Below are positions 28,759 to 38,241 of a stretch of DNA of 64,000 bases, piece by piece. Numbering within the stretch: position 1 is the stretch's first letter; each line of letters starts with the position of its first letter. Source of the stretch: Deltaproteobacteria bacterium (GTDB taxonomy: Bacteria; Myxococcota_A; Polyangia; Polyangiales; Ga0077539); NCBI GenBank assembly GCA_016704445.1, contig JADJAE010000005.1:62001-126000 (forward strand), given 5' to 3'. The position numbers and the translations under genes were made by a program. The notes under the pieces were generated by a model. That model searched no databases. It was not told the DNA's origin and saw only the letters and a program-made list of their open reading frames with translations.

Positions 28759-29654
28759 CGCCGGCCCACCTCGTCTTCGCCACCCCCCGCAAGCTGCCCC
28801 GCCCGGCCACCCTCGTCGGGCGCGTCGTGGTCCTCGACATCGCCTTCGCCGCCGCGGGCACCGGGGCGAGCTTCGAGAAGGTCACCGGCCCCTTCCTCGC
28901 GGGCCTCGGAGAGCGCCTCGCGGCCTGGGTCGACCACCACGACCACAACCTCCACGACCGCTACCGCGCCGACCCGAGGTTCACCCTCTGCACCAAGGCG
29001 GTGCACGGCGCCTGCCCCGAGATGGTCACCCCCGAGCTGGTGGCGCAGGTCGGCGCGGTCGACACCCTCGTCGCCCACAACGACTTCGACGGGCTCTACG
29101 CCGCGGCCAAGTGGATCCTCGGGGGCGTCGAGCCCTACCCCGGCGCCGACGACGACGCGCGGGCCATCGACACCCGCACCGGCGCCCCTTCGCCCCGGGG
29201 CGAGCGCATCGACCGGGCGCTGCGCATCGACGGCCGCGACGACGCCTTCCTGGCCAGGGTGGTCGACTGGCTGGTCGGCCGCTGCGCCGACCCGCAGGTG
29301 AACGGCGAGATCGAGGCCGCCGCCTCCCGCTACGACGCCATCGAGCAGCGCACCCGCGACGTCGCCGGCGACCGCTACACCGTCTCCGGCTCCGTGGCCT
29401 GGTGCGACATCACCGACCTCAAGCCCCGGGAGGTCGACAAGACCGAGCTGCTGCTCCTCGGGCAGAAGCGCGCCAGGGTCTCGGTGCTCACCGACGATCA
29501 GAACGTCACCCTCGCGGCGGCCTTCGACTCGGGCCTCGATTTCCTCGCCATGCTCGGCGTGGCGGGGGGGATGCCCACCCGGGTGTCGGTGCCCCGGTCG
29601 CGCGAGGCCGAGGTGCGCGCCGCCCTCGCCCGCCGCGGCCTGCTGCCGACGTAG
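28755..29654 (+). CDS. DHH-like phosphoesterase-related protein
   Basis: 299 residues from a GTG overlapping the upstream stop. Two metal-motif-like segments, VDHHDHNLHD (about 55-64) and VAHNDFDGLYAAAKW (about 97-111), resemble the DHH and HNDxDG motifs of the DHH phosphoesterase superfamily, though their order is rearranged from classical RecJ/NrnA proteins and the DHHA1 GG motif is only weakly visible (GVAGGMPTRVSV near 275). No signal peptide. The tight coupling to the YggX-like gene suggests a shared task, but none can be named. Family assignment is tentative. Confidence 0.55.
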   Translation: MTPAHLVFATPRKLPRPATLVGRVVVLDIAFAAAGTGASFEKVTGPFLAGLGERLAAWVDHHDHNLHDRYRADPRFTLCTKAVHGACPEMVTPELVAQVGAVDTLVAHNDFDGLYAAAKWILGGVEPYPGADDDARAIDTRTGAPSPRGERIDRALRIDGRDDAFLARVVDWLVGRCADPQVNGEIEAAASRYDAIEQRTRDVAGDRYTVSGSVAWCDITDLKPREVDKTELLLLGQKRARVSVLTDDQNVTLAAAFDSGLDFLAMLGVAGGMPTRVSVPRSREAEVRAALARRGLLPT

Positions 29655-29688
29655 CGCCCCGCGCGGATCTATACTCTCCACCGCTCCA

Positions 29689-30876
29689 ATGGCTCAGCGC
29701 TTCATCCGGTGCCAGCTCTGCGGGATGCCGCACCCCGCCGAGGCGCCGCTCTGCCCTGTGCACCAGAAGCCCGTCGTCCCGGCGATGCGGCCGCCGTCCC
29801 CCGATCGGGCGTCGCTCCCCCCGCCCCCGCTCGCGCCCCGGGGCATCGACGCGACGCAGCCCGGCGGCGGCACCTTCACGGAGGCCCCGCTGGCCCTGCC
29901 GACCCCGGAGGCCCCCCTCCTGGGGCGGCTGCTGCAGGGGCGCTACCGGGTGACCGGGCTCATCGCGCGGGGCGGCATGGGCGTGGTGTACGACGCGGTG
30001 CAGGTGAACCTCGGGCGCCGCGTGGCCATCAAGTGCCTGCACCCGAAGTACGCCCGCGACGCGGTGGCCATCGCGCGCTTCCAGAAGGAGGCCGTGGTGT
30101 CAGGGAGCTTCGGGCACCCGCACATCGTGGAGGTCTTCGACATGGGCGTCCTCGAGGACGGGGCGCCCTTCCTGGTGATGGAGCGCCTGGAGGGCGAGAC
30201 CCTCACCGCGAGGATGCGTCGCGAGCGCCGCCTCGGGTTCAAGCTCTCGGTGAGCGTCGCGCGGCAGACCGTGTCGGCGCTGGTCGCGACGCACGCCCGG
30301 GGCATCCTCCACCGCGACCTGAAGCCGGACAACCTCTTCCTGGTGGCGAGGGGGGACGACACGCCGAGGGTGAAGGTGCTCGATTACGGGGTGAGTAAAG
30401 CGATGACCGCCCTGGGCGACCCGAGGCTCACCCGCGCGGGCTTCGTCATGGGGACGCCCTCGTACATGGCCCCGGAGCAGGCCCGCGGCGAGTCCGACCT
30501 CGACGGTCGGGTGGACCTCTACGCCGTCGGGGTGATCCTCTACGAGATGCTCACCGGGCGGCTGGCCTTCGTGGCGCGCACGCCCGCCGCGCTGCTGATG
30601 GAGATGCAGCGGGCGACGCCGCCGAGGCCGTCGATGCTCCGTCCGGGGGTCTCTCCGACGATCGACGCGCTGGTGATGCGCTGCATCTCGCTCTCCCGCG
30701 GTGACCGCCCCCGGGACGCCGCCGCGCTGCAGCGGGAGCTGCATCAGCTCGGGCCCATCGAGGACGAGGCGCCGATCGAGGACGACGACCCGACGGAGGT
30801 CAACGAGCTGCCGGAGACCTTCGAGCGGGCGGACACGGCGGATGAGTCGGTGAGGGTCATCGCGCGCAAGCGCTGA
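29689..30876 (+). CDS. Soluble serine/threonine protein kinase with N-terminal zinc-ribbon-like motif
   Basis: 395 residues. A short CxxC...C..H stretch (CQLCGMPHPAEAPLCPVHQ, residues 7-25) is a likely zinc ribbon. A Pro-rich linker follows, then a kinase domain at about 80-345 with GGMGVVYDAVQ, VAIKCL Lys, HRDLKPDN, DYGVS (DFG variant) and GTPSYMAPEQ. The C-terminus is acidic (DEAPIEDDDPTEVNELPE). There is no transmembrane helix, unlike the other two active kinases here. It begins 34 bases after the DHH-like gene and may be co-transcribed with it. Confidence 0.88.
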   Translation: MAQRFIRCQLCGMPHPAEAPLCPVHQKPVVPAMRPPSPDRASLPPPPLAPRGIDATQPGGGTFTEAPLALPTPEAPLLGRLLQGRYRVTGLIARGGMGVVYDAVQVNLGRRVAIKCLHPKYARDAVAIARFQKEAVVSGSFGHPHIVEVFDMGVLEDGAPFLVMERLEGETLTARMRRERRLGFKLSVSVARQTVSALVATHARGILHRDLKPDNLFLVARGDDTPRVKVLDYGVSKAMTALGDPRLTRAGFVMGTPSYMAPEQARGESDLDGRVDLYAVGVILYEMLTGRLAFVARTPAALLMEMQRATPPRPSMLRPGVSPTIDALVMRCISLSRGDRPRDAAALQRELHQLGPIEDEAPIEDDDPTEVNELPETFERADTADESVRVIARKR

Positions 30877-30892
30877 GGGGTAGGAGGAGGGC

Positions 30893-32074
30893 TCAGGCCC
30901 CGCCCGCGGCGAAGCGGTCTTTCACCAGCGCCCGGAACTTCGGCAGCCCCAGCCGGTCGAGCAGCGGCAGGAAGGCCGGCTCCACCCGGTCGTCGCGAGC
31001 GATGGCGCAGAAGGGGCGCACGCCGACGTCGTGGGCGCCCAGCACGAAGGGCATGATCTCCGTGCGTCCGGCGTCGAAGGCGTCGAAGAGCACCGAGGCC
31101 TTGAGGTACGCCGCGGAGACCTCCAGGAAGGCCGGGCGCACGCCGCGCAGGTAGCGGCTGAAGGGCTCCGCGATGACCCGCTTTCTGGGGCTGTCGACGA
31201 GGCCCACCTGCTCGAGCTGGCGAAGCAGCAGCGCGCTCGCCGAGAGGCCCGGCTCGGTGCGACGGCGCTCGGACTCGTAGCCCTCGGCCACCACCACCAC
31301 GGCGTAGTCGATCTGCGCCAGCTTCTCGGCGATCTCCCGGAGCACCTCCTCGGTCAAGCGGAAGAGGGGCAGCACGACCAGGTGCGCCCTCGCGGAGACC
31401 GCGCAGTGCAGCGCGTGGCGGCCGCTGCGGTTGCCCATGGTCTCGACCAGGTAGATGCGCTTGTGGGTGTAGGCGTCCTCGAGCAGGCCCCGCACCACCG
31501 TCGCCCCGGCCTCGACGCCGGTGAGGAAGCCGATCGCCCGGTCGCCGCCGAGGTCGTCGTCGATGGAGACGTTGATGAACCCGGCGGGGATCCTCGGGGT
31601 CATGTCCTCGAGCAGGGCCTTCTCGCCCTCGAGGGTGCCGTTGCCTCCGACGCACACGAGGTGCGTGAAGCCCTGCGCCGCGATGGTCGCCGCGGCCTCC
31701 CGACGGCGGTCGTGGTCGAGGAAGCCCCGGTAGCGCTCGCTGCGGAAATCGCTGCCCGCGTCGAGCACCCGGCGCCCCATCGAGCGCGCAGGAATGCCCT
31801 GCGCGAGCAGGGCGTAGCGCTCCTGACGACCGAGGATCAGCCGCTCGAACTTGGGCTCGGCGGTGGCGTCGCGGGTGAGCGAGCGGAAGCCCTCGCTCGC
31901 GGCCCACACCTCGTAGTTGCGGCGCACCGCCTCCTCGGTGAGCGCGACCGCGACGGAGGAGTACCCGGGCGCGTTGCCCCCGTCGAAGACGATGAGCAGC
32001 CGGCGGGAGGAGGCGGCCTGGTTGTTGGGTTGTCCAAAGGAGAGCATCGGGGCCATGACCGAAGGCTTTACCAC
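30893..32074 (-). CDS. 6-phosphofructokinase-family protein
   Basis: 393 residues (Met codons at 32056 and 32047 are alternative starts). It follows the PFK pattern: FDGGNAPG start, GGNGTLEG near 140 (GGDGT, with Asp changed to Asn), SIDDDLGGDRAIGF near 168 (catalytic Asp region TIDND), ETMGNRSGRHAL near 208 (substrate loop) and VVVAEGY near 258. The Gly after GGN is the ATP-type residue. The N-terminal half is longer than in E. coli PFK. The Asp-to-Asn change at the Mg2+ site questions normal activity. Overlaps the MATE gene end by 7 bases. Confidence 0.75.
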   Translation of the reverse strand: MVKPSVMAPMLSFGQPNNQAASSRRLLIVFDGGNAPGYSSVAVALTEEAVRRNYEVWAASEGFRSLTRDATAEPKFERLILGRQERYALLAQGIPARSMGRRVLDAGSDFRSERYRGFLDHDRRREAAATIAAQGFTHLVCVGGNGTLEGEKALLEDMTPRIPAGFINVSIDDDLGGDRAIGFLTGVEAGATVVRGLLEDAYTHKRIYLVETMGNRSGRHALHCAVSARAHLVVLPLFRLTEEVLREIAEKLAQIDYAVVVVAEGYESERRRTEPGLSASALLLRQLEQVGLVDSPRKRVIAEPFSRYLRGVRPAFLEVSAAYLKASVLFDAFDAGRTEIMPFVLGAHDVGVRPFCAIARDDRVEPAFLPLLDRLGLPKFRALVKDRFAAGGA

Positions 32075-33474
32075 GCGGTGGAGTCAGCCCGAGGTGCGAG
32101 CGCGCGGGCTCGCCAGTGGCCGCGGGTCCAGCGCCACCAGAGCAGCGCCGCGCCGACGCCGGTCTCGCCGATGAAGCCGAGCCATGCGCCGACCACGCCC
32201 CAGCCGAGCTCGCGGCCGAAGAGCCAGGCCGCGCCGGGGACGCAGGTCCAGATGGCCGCGATGCCCAGGAAGGCCGCCCAGCGCACGTCCCTCGCGCCGC
32301 GGAGTGCGCCGCGCAGCACGATGCTCGCGCCGTCCAGCACCTGGAAGACCGCGGCCACCACGAGCAGCTGCCGCACGGTCTCGATGAGCGTCGGGTCGTC
32401 GGTGAAGACCCTGGCGATCACTCCCCCGCCGAACGCGAACACCAGCCCGCAGCCGGCCATGAAGGTGATCGCGACCCGCAGCGCGGCCCGCGCCATCCGG
32501 TCGGCCTCGTCGGGCTCTCCCCGGCCGAGCGCCCGGCCGACCAGCACCGAGGCCGACTCGGAGACCGCCACGCCCGGGAGGAAGGACGTGCGGATCACCG
32601 CCAGCGCGATCTGGTGCGCCGCGACCCCGGTGGCCCCGACGGTGCCGAGGATGGCCGTGAAGGCCGTGAAGGCCAGCGTCTCCAGGCCGAACTGCAGCCC
32701 CGTCGGGACCCCGACGGCGGCGCACACCCTCCGCAGCGCCGCCGACGCCGACGGGGCGTCAGGGTCCGGCGCCCTCCGCCTCCAGGCGTCGATCCAGAGA
32801 GCGGCGAGGCGCAGCGCGTTGATGCCCTCGGCGATGGCGGTCGCGTATCCGGCCCCTGCGACGCCCAGCCGGGGCATCCCGAAGTGGCCGTGGATGAGCG
32901 TCCAGGCGAGCGCGGCGTTGAGCACGTTGCCCGAGAGGGTGATGCGCATCGGGGTCTGGCTGTCGCCGACGCCCTGGCGCCACTGCACCAGCGCGGAGAG
33001 CAGGCAGGTGAGCGGCGCGAGGGTGGTGCGCGCGGCCATGAACGAGCGCGCGTAGGGGATCATCGCCGGGTCGACGTGCAGCGCGTGCAGGGCCCAGGAG
33101 ACGTCCCTCGCGAGCGCGAAGATCGCGGCGCCCGCGAGGAGGGCGAGCGTGGCCCCGGCGCGGGCGTAGTGGAGCCCGTGCTCGCCCTTGGACTCGCCGA
33201 GGGCGTGCGCGGAGCAGACCTTCACCCCGCGCATCACGCCGAAGACGATGGCGTAGTTGAGCCAGGTGAGCACCGTCGCCACGCCGACGCCGCCGAGGGC
33301 GTTGGCGCCGAGGCCGCCGACGAGGGCGGTGTCGACGAGGCCCATGGCCGTGTCGCCGAGGAGGGCCACGGCGATGGGCCACGCGAGGGTGATGACCTCG
33401 CGGCGAGCGTGCGACGAGGGGGAGGTCTGGGGTTGGAGGAAGGAGTGGAGACGCAAGCGAAGCAAGAGACCCAT
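32068..33474 (-). CDS. MATE-family multidrug/Na+ or H+ antiporter
   Basis: 468 residues with about 12 hydrophobic helices in two similar halves, typical of MATE (NorM/DinF) exporters. The first half holds AWPIAVALLGDTAMGLVDTA and the 'R.GVGDSQTPM' loop, and the second starts near GLQFGLETLAFTAF. It exports cationic drugs or metabolites across the inner membrane using an ion gradient. A long stem-loop sits 17-67 bases upstream of the start. The downstream PFK-like gene overlaps its end. Substrate cannot be inferred. Confidence 0.85.
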   Translation of the reverse strand: MGLLLRLRLHSFLQPQTSPSSHARREVITLAWPIAVALLGDTAMGLVDTALVGGLGANALGGVGVATVLTWLNYAIVFGVMRGVKVCSAHALGESKGEHGLHYARAGATLALLAGAAIFALARDVSWALHALHVDPAMIPYARSFMAARTTLAPLTCLLSALVQWRQGVGDSQTPMRITLSGNVLNAALAWTLIHGHFGMPRLGVAGAGYATAIAEGINALRLAALWIDAWRRRAPDPDAPSASAALRRVCAAVGVPTGLQFGLETLAFTAFTAILGTVGATGVAAHQIALAVIRTSFLPGVAVSESASVLVGRALGRGEPDEADRMARAALRVAITFMAGCGLVFAFGGGVIARVFTDDPTLIETVRQLLVVAAVFQVLDGASIVLRGALRGARDVRWAAFLGIAAIWTCVPGAAWLFGRELGWGVVGAWLGFIGETGVGAALLWWRWTRGHWRARALAPRADSTAW

Positions 33475-33490
33475 GGAGGCACCGTCACTT

Positions 33491-33541
33491 TACTGGAACC
33501 ACCTGCGATCCTCTCTGGGAGAGGGGTCGCGGGTTCCAGTA
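33491..33541. promoter_or_regulatory. Long inverted repeat (stem-loop) in front of the MATE gene
   Basis: The outer arms TACTGGAACC and GGTTCCAGTA are perfect complements, and the interior (GCGATCCTCTC TGG GAGAGGGGTCGC) also pairs almost fully, giving a stem of about 22 bp with a 3-base loop. It lies 17-67 bases upstream of the MATE start and about 180 bases upstream of the divergent VCBS gene. It could be an operator, an mRNA leader hairpin or a terminator; there is no clean U-run. Confidence 0.55.
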
Positions 33542-33723
33542 CGACGTCCCTCTCCTGCTAGCCGGCTCCCTTCACGGCGACGCATACGACCGGGAGCGAG
33601 CGCCCCTGGCGGTACATCGACGTGGCGGAGTTGCTGCGGATGAACATGGCCGTCCAGCTAGCGCGCGCCGCGGCGGGAGGTCAAGGGCTCGGAGGTGCGG
33701 GGACTGCGGTACGCTCGACGGTG

Positions 33724-36346
33724 ATGAGAAGCGATCGATGGATGGGCGCGCTGGTGCTGTGCTTCGCAGGCGGAGCGTGCTCGGCGGAGGAGGGCACCAT
33801 CGAGCCGACGATGGACGCGGGGCCGCAGGACACGGGCTTCCGCGACGCGCGCTCGGACTCCAGGATGGACGTCCGGGATGCGGGCACCGACCGGGGAGCG
33901 TCGATGATGGACGCGCCGACCGACCGCGGGAGCGGCGAGCGCGACGCCGGGGCGGCGGAGGTGTTCACCCCGGAGTGCCGCGCGACCAGCGACTGCACCG
34001 GCGGTCGGCTCTGCCGCATGGACCGCTGCGTGGAGCCGGCCACGGGCTGCTCGGCGACCGTGGGCTGCGCCAACGACGCGCGCTGCGAGGGCGGGCGCTG
34101 CGTGCCGTGGACCGGGGCGCAGACCGACCCGGCGTGCACGGTCGACCCGAGGCCCGGGGTGTTCGCTCCGGCGGTGCAGTGCCAGTTCGACGAGGCGCCC
34201 GCGGGCGACGCGTACCCCGAGCACCTCCACGTGCTGTCGACCCCGATGGTGGCTGACCTGCGGGTCTATCGCGCGGGCTCCACGGCGGTGCGGCCCTCCA
34301 TCGTGGTGGTCTTCGACGACGGGGTGGACGGCGGCGCCGAGCTGCCGACGGGGCTGATCCGCATCCTCGACGGCCGCACCTGCGCGCTCCAGGACAACCT
34401 CTCCGAGCAGCTGGTGTCGCACTCCTCGCCCCCCGCCATCGGCGACCTGGACGGCGACGGGACGCCCGAGATCGTGGCCTTCAAGGCCGGCGGAGGCCTG
34501 GTGGCGTTCAGGTACGTGGCGGCCTCGGCGGGGGACGCGGGGGCGCGCGGGCGCTGGGGCGTCTGGTGGCGCTCGACCAACGCCGACGGGACGCCCTTCG
34601 ATCCCACGGGCGGCGGCTGGGCGGGGCCCACGATCGCGGACATCGACGGCGACGGGCGGGCGGAGGTGCTGCGCCACGGGATGGTGTTCAACGGCCGCAC
34701 CGGAGCGCTCATCGGGGAACCGGGGCGCGCACCAGCTCGCGGGCTACTCGGCCGGGGCGTTCAGCGTGGTGCTCGACGTGGACGAGGACGGCGCGGTCGA
34801 GCTGGTCACCGGCAACGGGGTCTTCGCCTGGAGCGCGGCGACGCGGGACTGGGTGCGCGAGGCGTACTTCACCCGCAGCAACTGCGCGGGCGCCGGGTGC
34901 GGCGACGGCCAGGTGGCGGTGGGGGACTTCGGCGACTTCGCGTCCGCGAGGTTTACCGACGCGCGTATTCCCGAGATCGCGGTGGTGTCGAGCGGGTATG
35001 TGCGCATCGACACCATCGAGGGGCGCACGGTGTTCGGCCCCATCGCGCTGCCGGGTGGCGGGACGGGCGGTCCTCCGACGGTGGCGGACTTCGACGGCGA
35101 CGGGCTGGCGGAGGTCGCCGCGGCGGGCGCGACGGCCTACTCGGTGATGGACCCTGACTGCGGCCCACGCTCGGTGTCCCGCTCGGGCGGCCGCTGCGAG
35201 ACCTCGACCACGACGGGGGTGCTCTGGTCGCGGCCCTCGCAGGACGCGAGCTCCAACGTCACCGGGAGCACCTCCTTCGACTTCGAGGGCGATGGGCGCG
35301 TCGAGGCGGTGTACGCCGACGAGTGCTTCGCCCGCGTGTACGACGGCGCCACGGGGACGGTGCTCTTCTCGCAGCAGCACTCCTCCTGCACCTGGTACGA
35401 GAACCCCGTGGTGGCGGACGTCGACGGGGACTTCCGCGCCGAGCTGGTGGTGGGCAGCAACTTCAACTGCGGCTCGCCGACGACCGGCGTCGCGTGCCCG
35501 GGGGTCGGTCCTCGCGGGGTGGACGTGCAGTTCGCGGGGCTGCGCTGCTCGACGGACGCGGAGTGCCCTTCGAGCCGCTGCGTGACGGGCTTCTGCCGCT
35601 GCACGGCCGACAGCGAGTGCTGCCCCGGGAGCGCCCCCGCGGGCGACGGGGGCGTCGCGGACGCGAGCGTGGATGCGGGCGGCGACGCGGGGCGCACCAC
35701 CGGGTCGGGGAGCGAGTGCACCTACGTCTGCGCGGCGCCCCCGGACGGGACGCCCGGCGCGGGCAACACCTGCCGCGCGGCGCGGCCGCGAGGGGTGCGA
35801 GGGATACGGGTGTACGCGGACATCGCCGACCGCTGGGTGCGCTCCCGCACCATCTGGAACCAGCACGCCTACAACGTGACCAACGTCGAGGACGACGGCC
35901 GCATCCCGGCGAGCGGGGCGGTGCGTCGCAACTGGCGCGAGCGCACGCTCAACAACTTCCGCACGAACGTGCAGGGCACCGCGGAGATCACAAGCTCGCC
36001 CGACGGGACGGTGTCGGGGACGGGCTACATGTGCCTCGCCTCGGGCGCGGCGAGGCTGCGGGTGCGGGCGTGCAACCGTGGCACGGCCCCGATGGCCGAC
36101 GGGTTGCCGGTGGGCTTCTACAGCGGGGCGGGCGTGACGCTGGGGCCGAGGGTGTGCCAGGCGCCGACGCCGCGCGCGCTGATGCCCGGCGAGTGCGTGG
36201 ACGTGACCTGCGACTGGGTCGCCTCGCCGCAGGAGCGGGCCACGCCGGTGACGGCGGTGATCGACGACACCCGGATGCGCACCGAGTGCCACGAGGAGAA
36301 CAACCTCGGCGTCATCGAGGACGTGGTGTGCCGGCCGCCGGGATGA
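33724..36346 (+). CDS. VCBS/FG-GAP-repeat lipoprotein; one-base frameshift at about 34715
   Basis: About 874 residues read at full span. The ATG at 33724 begins a lipoprotein signal (lipobox AGGAC). A Thr/Asp/Arg-rich linker with DAGTDRGAS-type units and a Cys-rich segment (about 85-135) follow. From residue 230 on there are six or more D-x-D-G-D repeats (DLDGDGTPEIV, DIDGDGRAEVL, DFDGDGLAEVA, DVDGDFRAELVVG), which form an extracellular propeller. The frame breaks in the run CGGGGAAC near 34715; removing one G restores ..GALIGNRGAHQLAGYSAG... The C-terminus has the NQHAYNVTNVEDDG stretch common in large myxobacterial VCBS proteins. Role unknown. Confidence 0.8.
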
Positions 36347-36415
36347 TCGTCGCGAGTCGCCGACGATTGTCTTGACAGGTCGGGAGGGCGGCGCGTACAA
36401 CGCGTCTCCCTTCAA

Positions 36416-36489
36416 CGGGGCGTAGCGCAGCCTGGTAGCGCACCTGGTTCGGGACCAGGGAGTCGGAGGTTCAAATCCTCTCGCCCCGA
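36416..36489 (+). tRNA. tRNA-Pro (anticodon CGG)
   Basis: A 74-base cloverleaf: acceptor arms CGGGGCG and CGCCCCG, D-arm GCGCAGCCTGGTAGCGC, anticodon stem CCTGG/CCAGG around the loop TTCGGGA (anticodon CGG, Pro codon CCG), and T-arm GGAGGTTCAAATCCTC. The CCA end is not encoded. A strong terminator hairpin starts 6 bases downstream. Confidence 0.95.
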
Positions 36490-36494
36490 CGAAA

Positions 36495-36533
36495 GAAAGA
36501 CCCTGGAAACCCAAGCGGTTTCCGGGGTCTTTC
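36495..36533 (+). terminator. Terminator hairpin after tRNA-Pro
   Basis: The arms GAAAGACCCTGGAAACC and GGTTTCCGGGGTCTTTC form a 17-bp stem with a single G-U pair and a 5-base loop, directly after the tRNA. The A-rich/T-rich stem base (GAAAG/CTTTC, followed by GCTTTCT) fits an intrinsic terminator. Confidence 0.85.
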
Positions 36534-36596
36534 GCTTTCTGGTCTCCGATGCCGAGCGCGCCCTCTCCTTCGCGGCCCGACGTCCTCGCCTGACGA

Positions 36597-36851
36597 CTAT
36601 TCCGAGGGCGGCGGGTCGGGCTCGCGCGTGGGGAGATGCACCGACGCTCCGCCGATCTGCACTCGGGTCGTCCCGGCGTCGGGTTCGCGACGGATGTCCA
36701 CCACCGGGACGCCGATGGCGTGCTCGACGTGGAGCTGCACGTTGGGATCGGCGTCCGGCGGTGGCGTCGGAGCGACTCGCCGCGGGCACCCGAGGGCGCC
36801 GGTGAGGAGAAGCGCCAGCGCGAGTACTCTACCGATCGTTCGTTGTGCCAA
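36597..36851 (-). CDS. Small predicted lipoprotein
   Basis: About 84 residues, assuming a TTG start at 36851; no ATG or GTG is available in a sensible place, so the start is uncertain. The N-terminus has a hydrophobic stretch and lipobox TGALGC (Cys near residue 20). The mature part has VQLHVEHAIGVPVVDIRRE and a Pro-rich end. It lies 44 bases downstream of the next gene on the same strand. No family recognised. Confidence 0.5.
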   Translation of the reverse strand: MAQRTIGRVLALALLLTGALGCPRRVAPTPPPDADPNVQLHVEHAIGVPVVDIRREPDAGTTRVQIGGASVHLPTREPDPPPSE

Positions 36852-36895
36852 TGGACCTGCGATTGGAACGCCTTTCCCCTGCGTACCGCAAGCGC

Positions 36896-38155
36896 TCAGC
36901 TCGCGGGGCGGCGACGCCAGAACTCCATCGTCGCGGTGGTGGGAAAGCCGTTGAGCAGGTCGTCGAGCGACGCCACCCGCCACGGCATGAGCGAGCCCAT
37001 GCCGTCCTTGGTGTAGAGGTAGCCCGCGAGGAGCCAGGTGGCCGCGTGGGTGCGCCGCCCGCTCGCGTCTCGCAGCACCAGGATGTCTCCGAAGCGGTAG
37101 TCCTCCCGCACCCGGACGAACTCCCGCTCGACCATCGCCCCCCACGCCTCGGCGTCGGGCACCGGGGGCGACGGCGTCGGATCGATGAAGCGCAGCGCCG
37201 TCCAGAAGCAGTTGGTCCACGCCTCGGAGGCGGCGGGGAAGGTGCCGACGTGCATCCGGGCCCACTCGGGCATCAGGGCCGCGAGCGCGATGGTCGAGTT
37301 GCCCTCAGCCCTCGCCGCGACGAGCTGAGCGCGAATGGCCGACTGCGCCCCGTCGGGGAAGCCCGCGACGATGCGATCGATGGCGCCGGGCGAGTCGATG
37401 CGGAGCGACACCTCCGTCGTGCGACGGGTGAGCATCGCCCTCACGAAGGCCCGTCGTGAGGCCTCCGTCGGGAGCCGGGCGCAGACCACCGAGACGTCCG
37501 AGAAGGTCGGGACGCCGCCCTGCTGCCAGGTGAGGCGGTCCATGAGCGGCCTCGCCTCCGGGGGCAGACCCACGATGGAGCTGAAGGGGCCGGCCGCCAC
37601 CGGACGACGGAAGGCGTCCTCCGCCTGGGGATTGGTGTCGACGCGGTTGAGCACTCCGTAGAGCCGCGAGCGCGCCGGGGCCGAGAGCGACTCGATGAGC
37701 TCGACGGGCGGACGGATGGTGCAGCCGGGCCCGGAGCCGCAGGAGACATAAGGGGCCATCGAGGCGACCACCGCGGGGTCGCGCAGCGTGAGGGTGAGCA
37801 ACGAGATCGTCGAGGCCCGGTCGCGATCGGGCACCACCCAGGGCCGGGGCGCTGCGCAGTCTCTCGGGGGAATGAGCTCCTCCGGCGTCGGGAGCAGCCG
37901 CACCCGGGTGATGAGCTCCTCGGAGCGCACCCCGCCGTCGACCCGGTTGGCCGAGGCCGCCGGCGCCGGGAGCTCCCTGGGCCGGTCGTTGTGGTAGGCG
38001 ATCCAGCCGATGGCGACCACGGCCGCCGCGCCCAGGAGCGTCCACGGGAAGCGAGGCTCCCGCCGGGGCGAAGCGTCCGGCGAGCGCGCCTCCACCGGAG
38101 CGGAAGGGTGCGTCGTAGGCTGCCTTGCCTTGGAGCGTCTCGGGCGTCTGGTCAT
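36896..38155 (-). CDS. Membrane-anchored hypothetical protein
   Basis: 419 residues. A basic, Pro/Ser-rich N-terminus (about 1-35) is followed by one transmembrane helix (about 37-55), and the remaining 360 residues are predicted outside. Two Cys pairs may form disulfides (DCAAPR, VSCGSGPGCTI). The C-terminal part contains DYRFGDILVLRDASGRRTHA, which faintly resembles the GD(I/L)V...H segment of NlpC/P60-type Cys peptidases. A catalytic Cys (NCFWTALRF near 300) precedes it, so a peptidase-like fold is possible but not established. Probably in the same unit as the small lipoprotein. Confidence 0.6.
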   Translation of the reverse strand: MTRRPRRSKARQPTTHPSAPVEARSPDASPRREPRFPWTLLGAAAVVAIGWIAYHNDRPRELPAPAASANRVDGGVRSEELITRVRLLPTPEELIPPRDCAAPRPWVVPDRDRASTISLLTLTLRDPAVVASMAPYVSCGSGPGCTIRPPVELIESLSAPARSRLYGVLNRVDTNPQAEDAFRRPVAAGPFSSIVGLPPEARPLMDRLTWQQGGVPTFSDVSVVCARLPTEASRRAFVRAMLTRRTTEVSLRIDSPGAIDRIVAGFPDGAQSAIRAQLVAARAEGNSTIALAALMPEWARMHVGTFPAASEAWTNCFWTALRFIDPTPSPPVPDAEAWGAMVEREFVRVREDYRFGDILVLRDASGRRTHAATWLLAGYLYTKDGMGSLMPWRVASLDDLLNGFPTTATMEFWRRRPAS

Positions 38156-38241
38156 GTGGGTGGGACCGCTACGCGCGCCGTCGCGGAGTGCCGTAGCACG
38201 CCAGCGCGAGCGCGGTCACTGCGGCCAAGGACCCGCGTGTC

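Noticed and set aside
36412..36789. A frame ending GREDLNLRLPGPEPGALPGC
   Set aside because: Antisense of tRNA-Pro.
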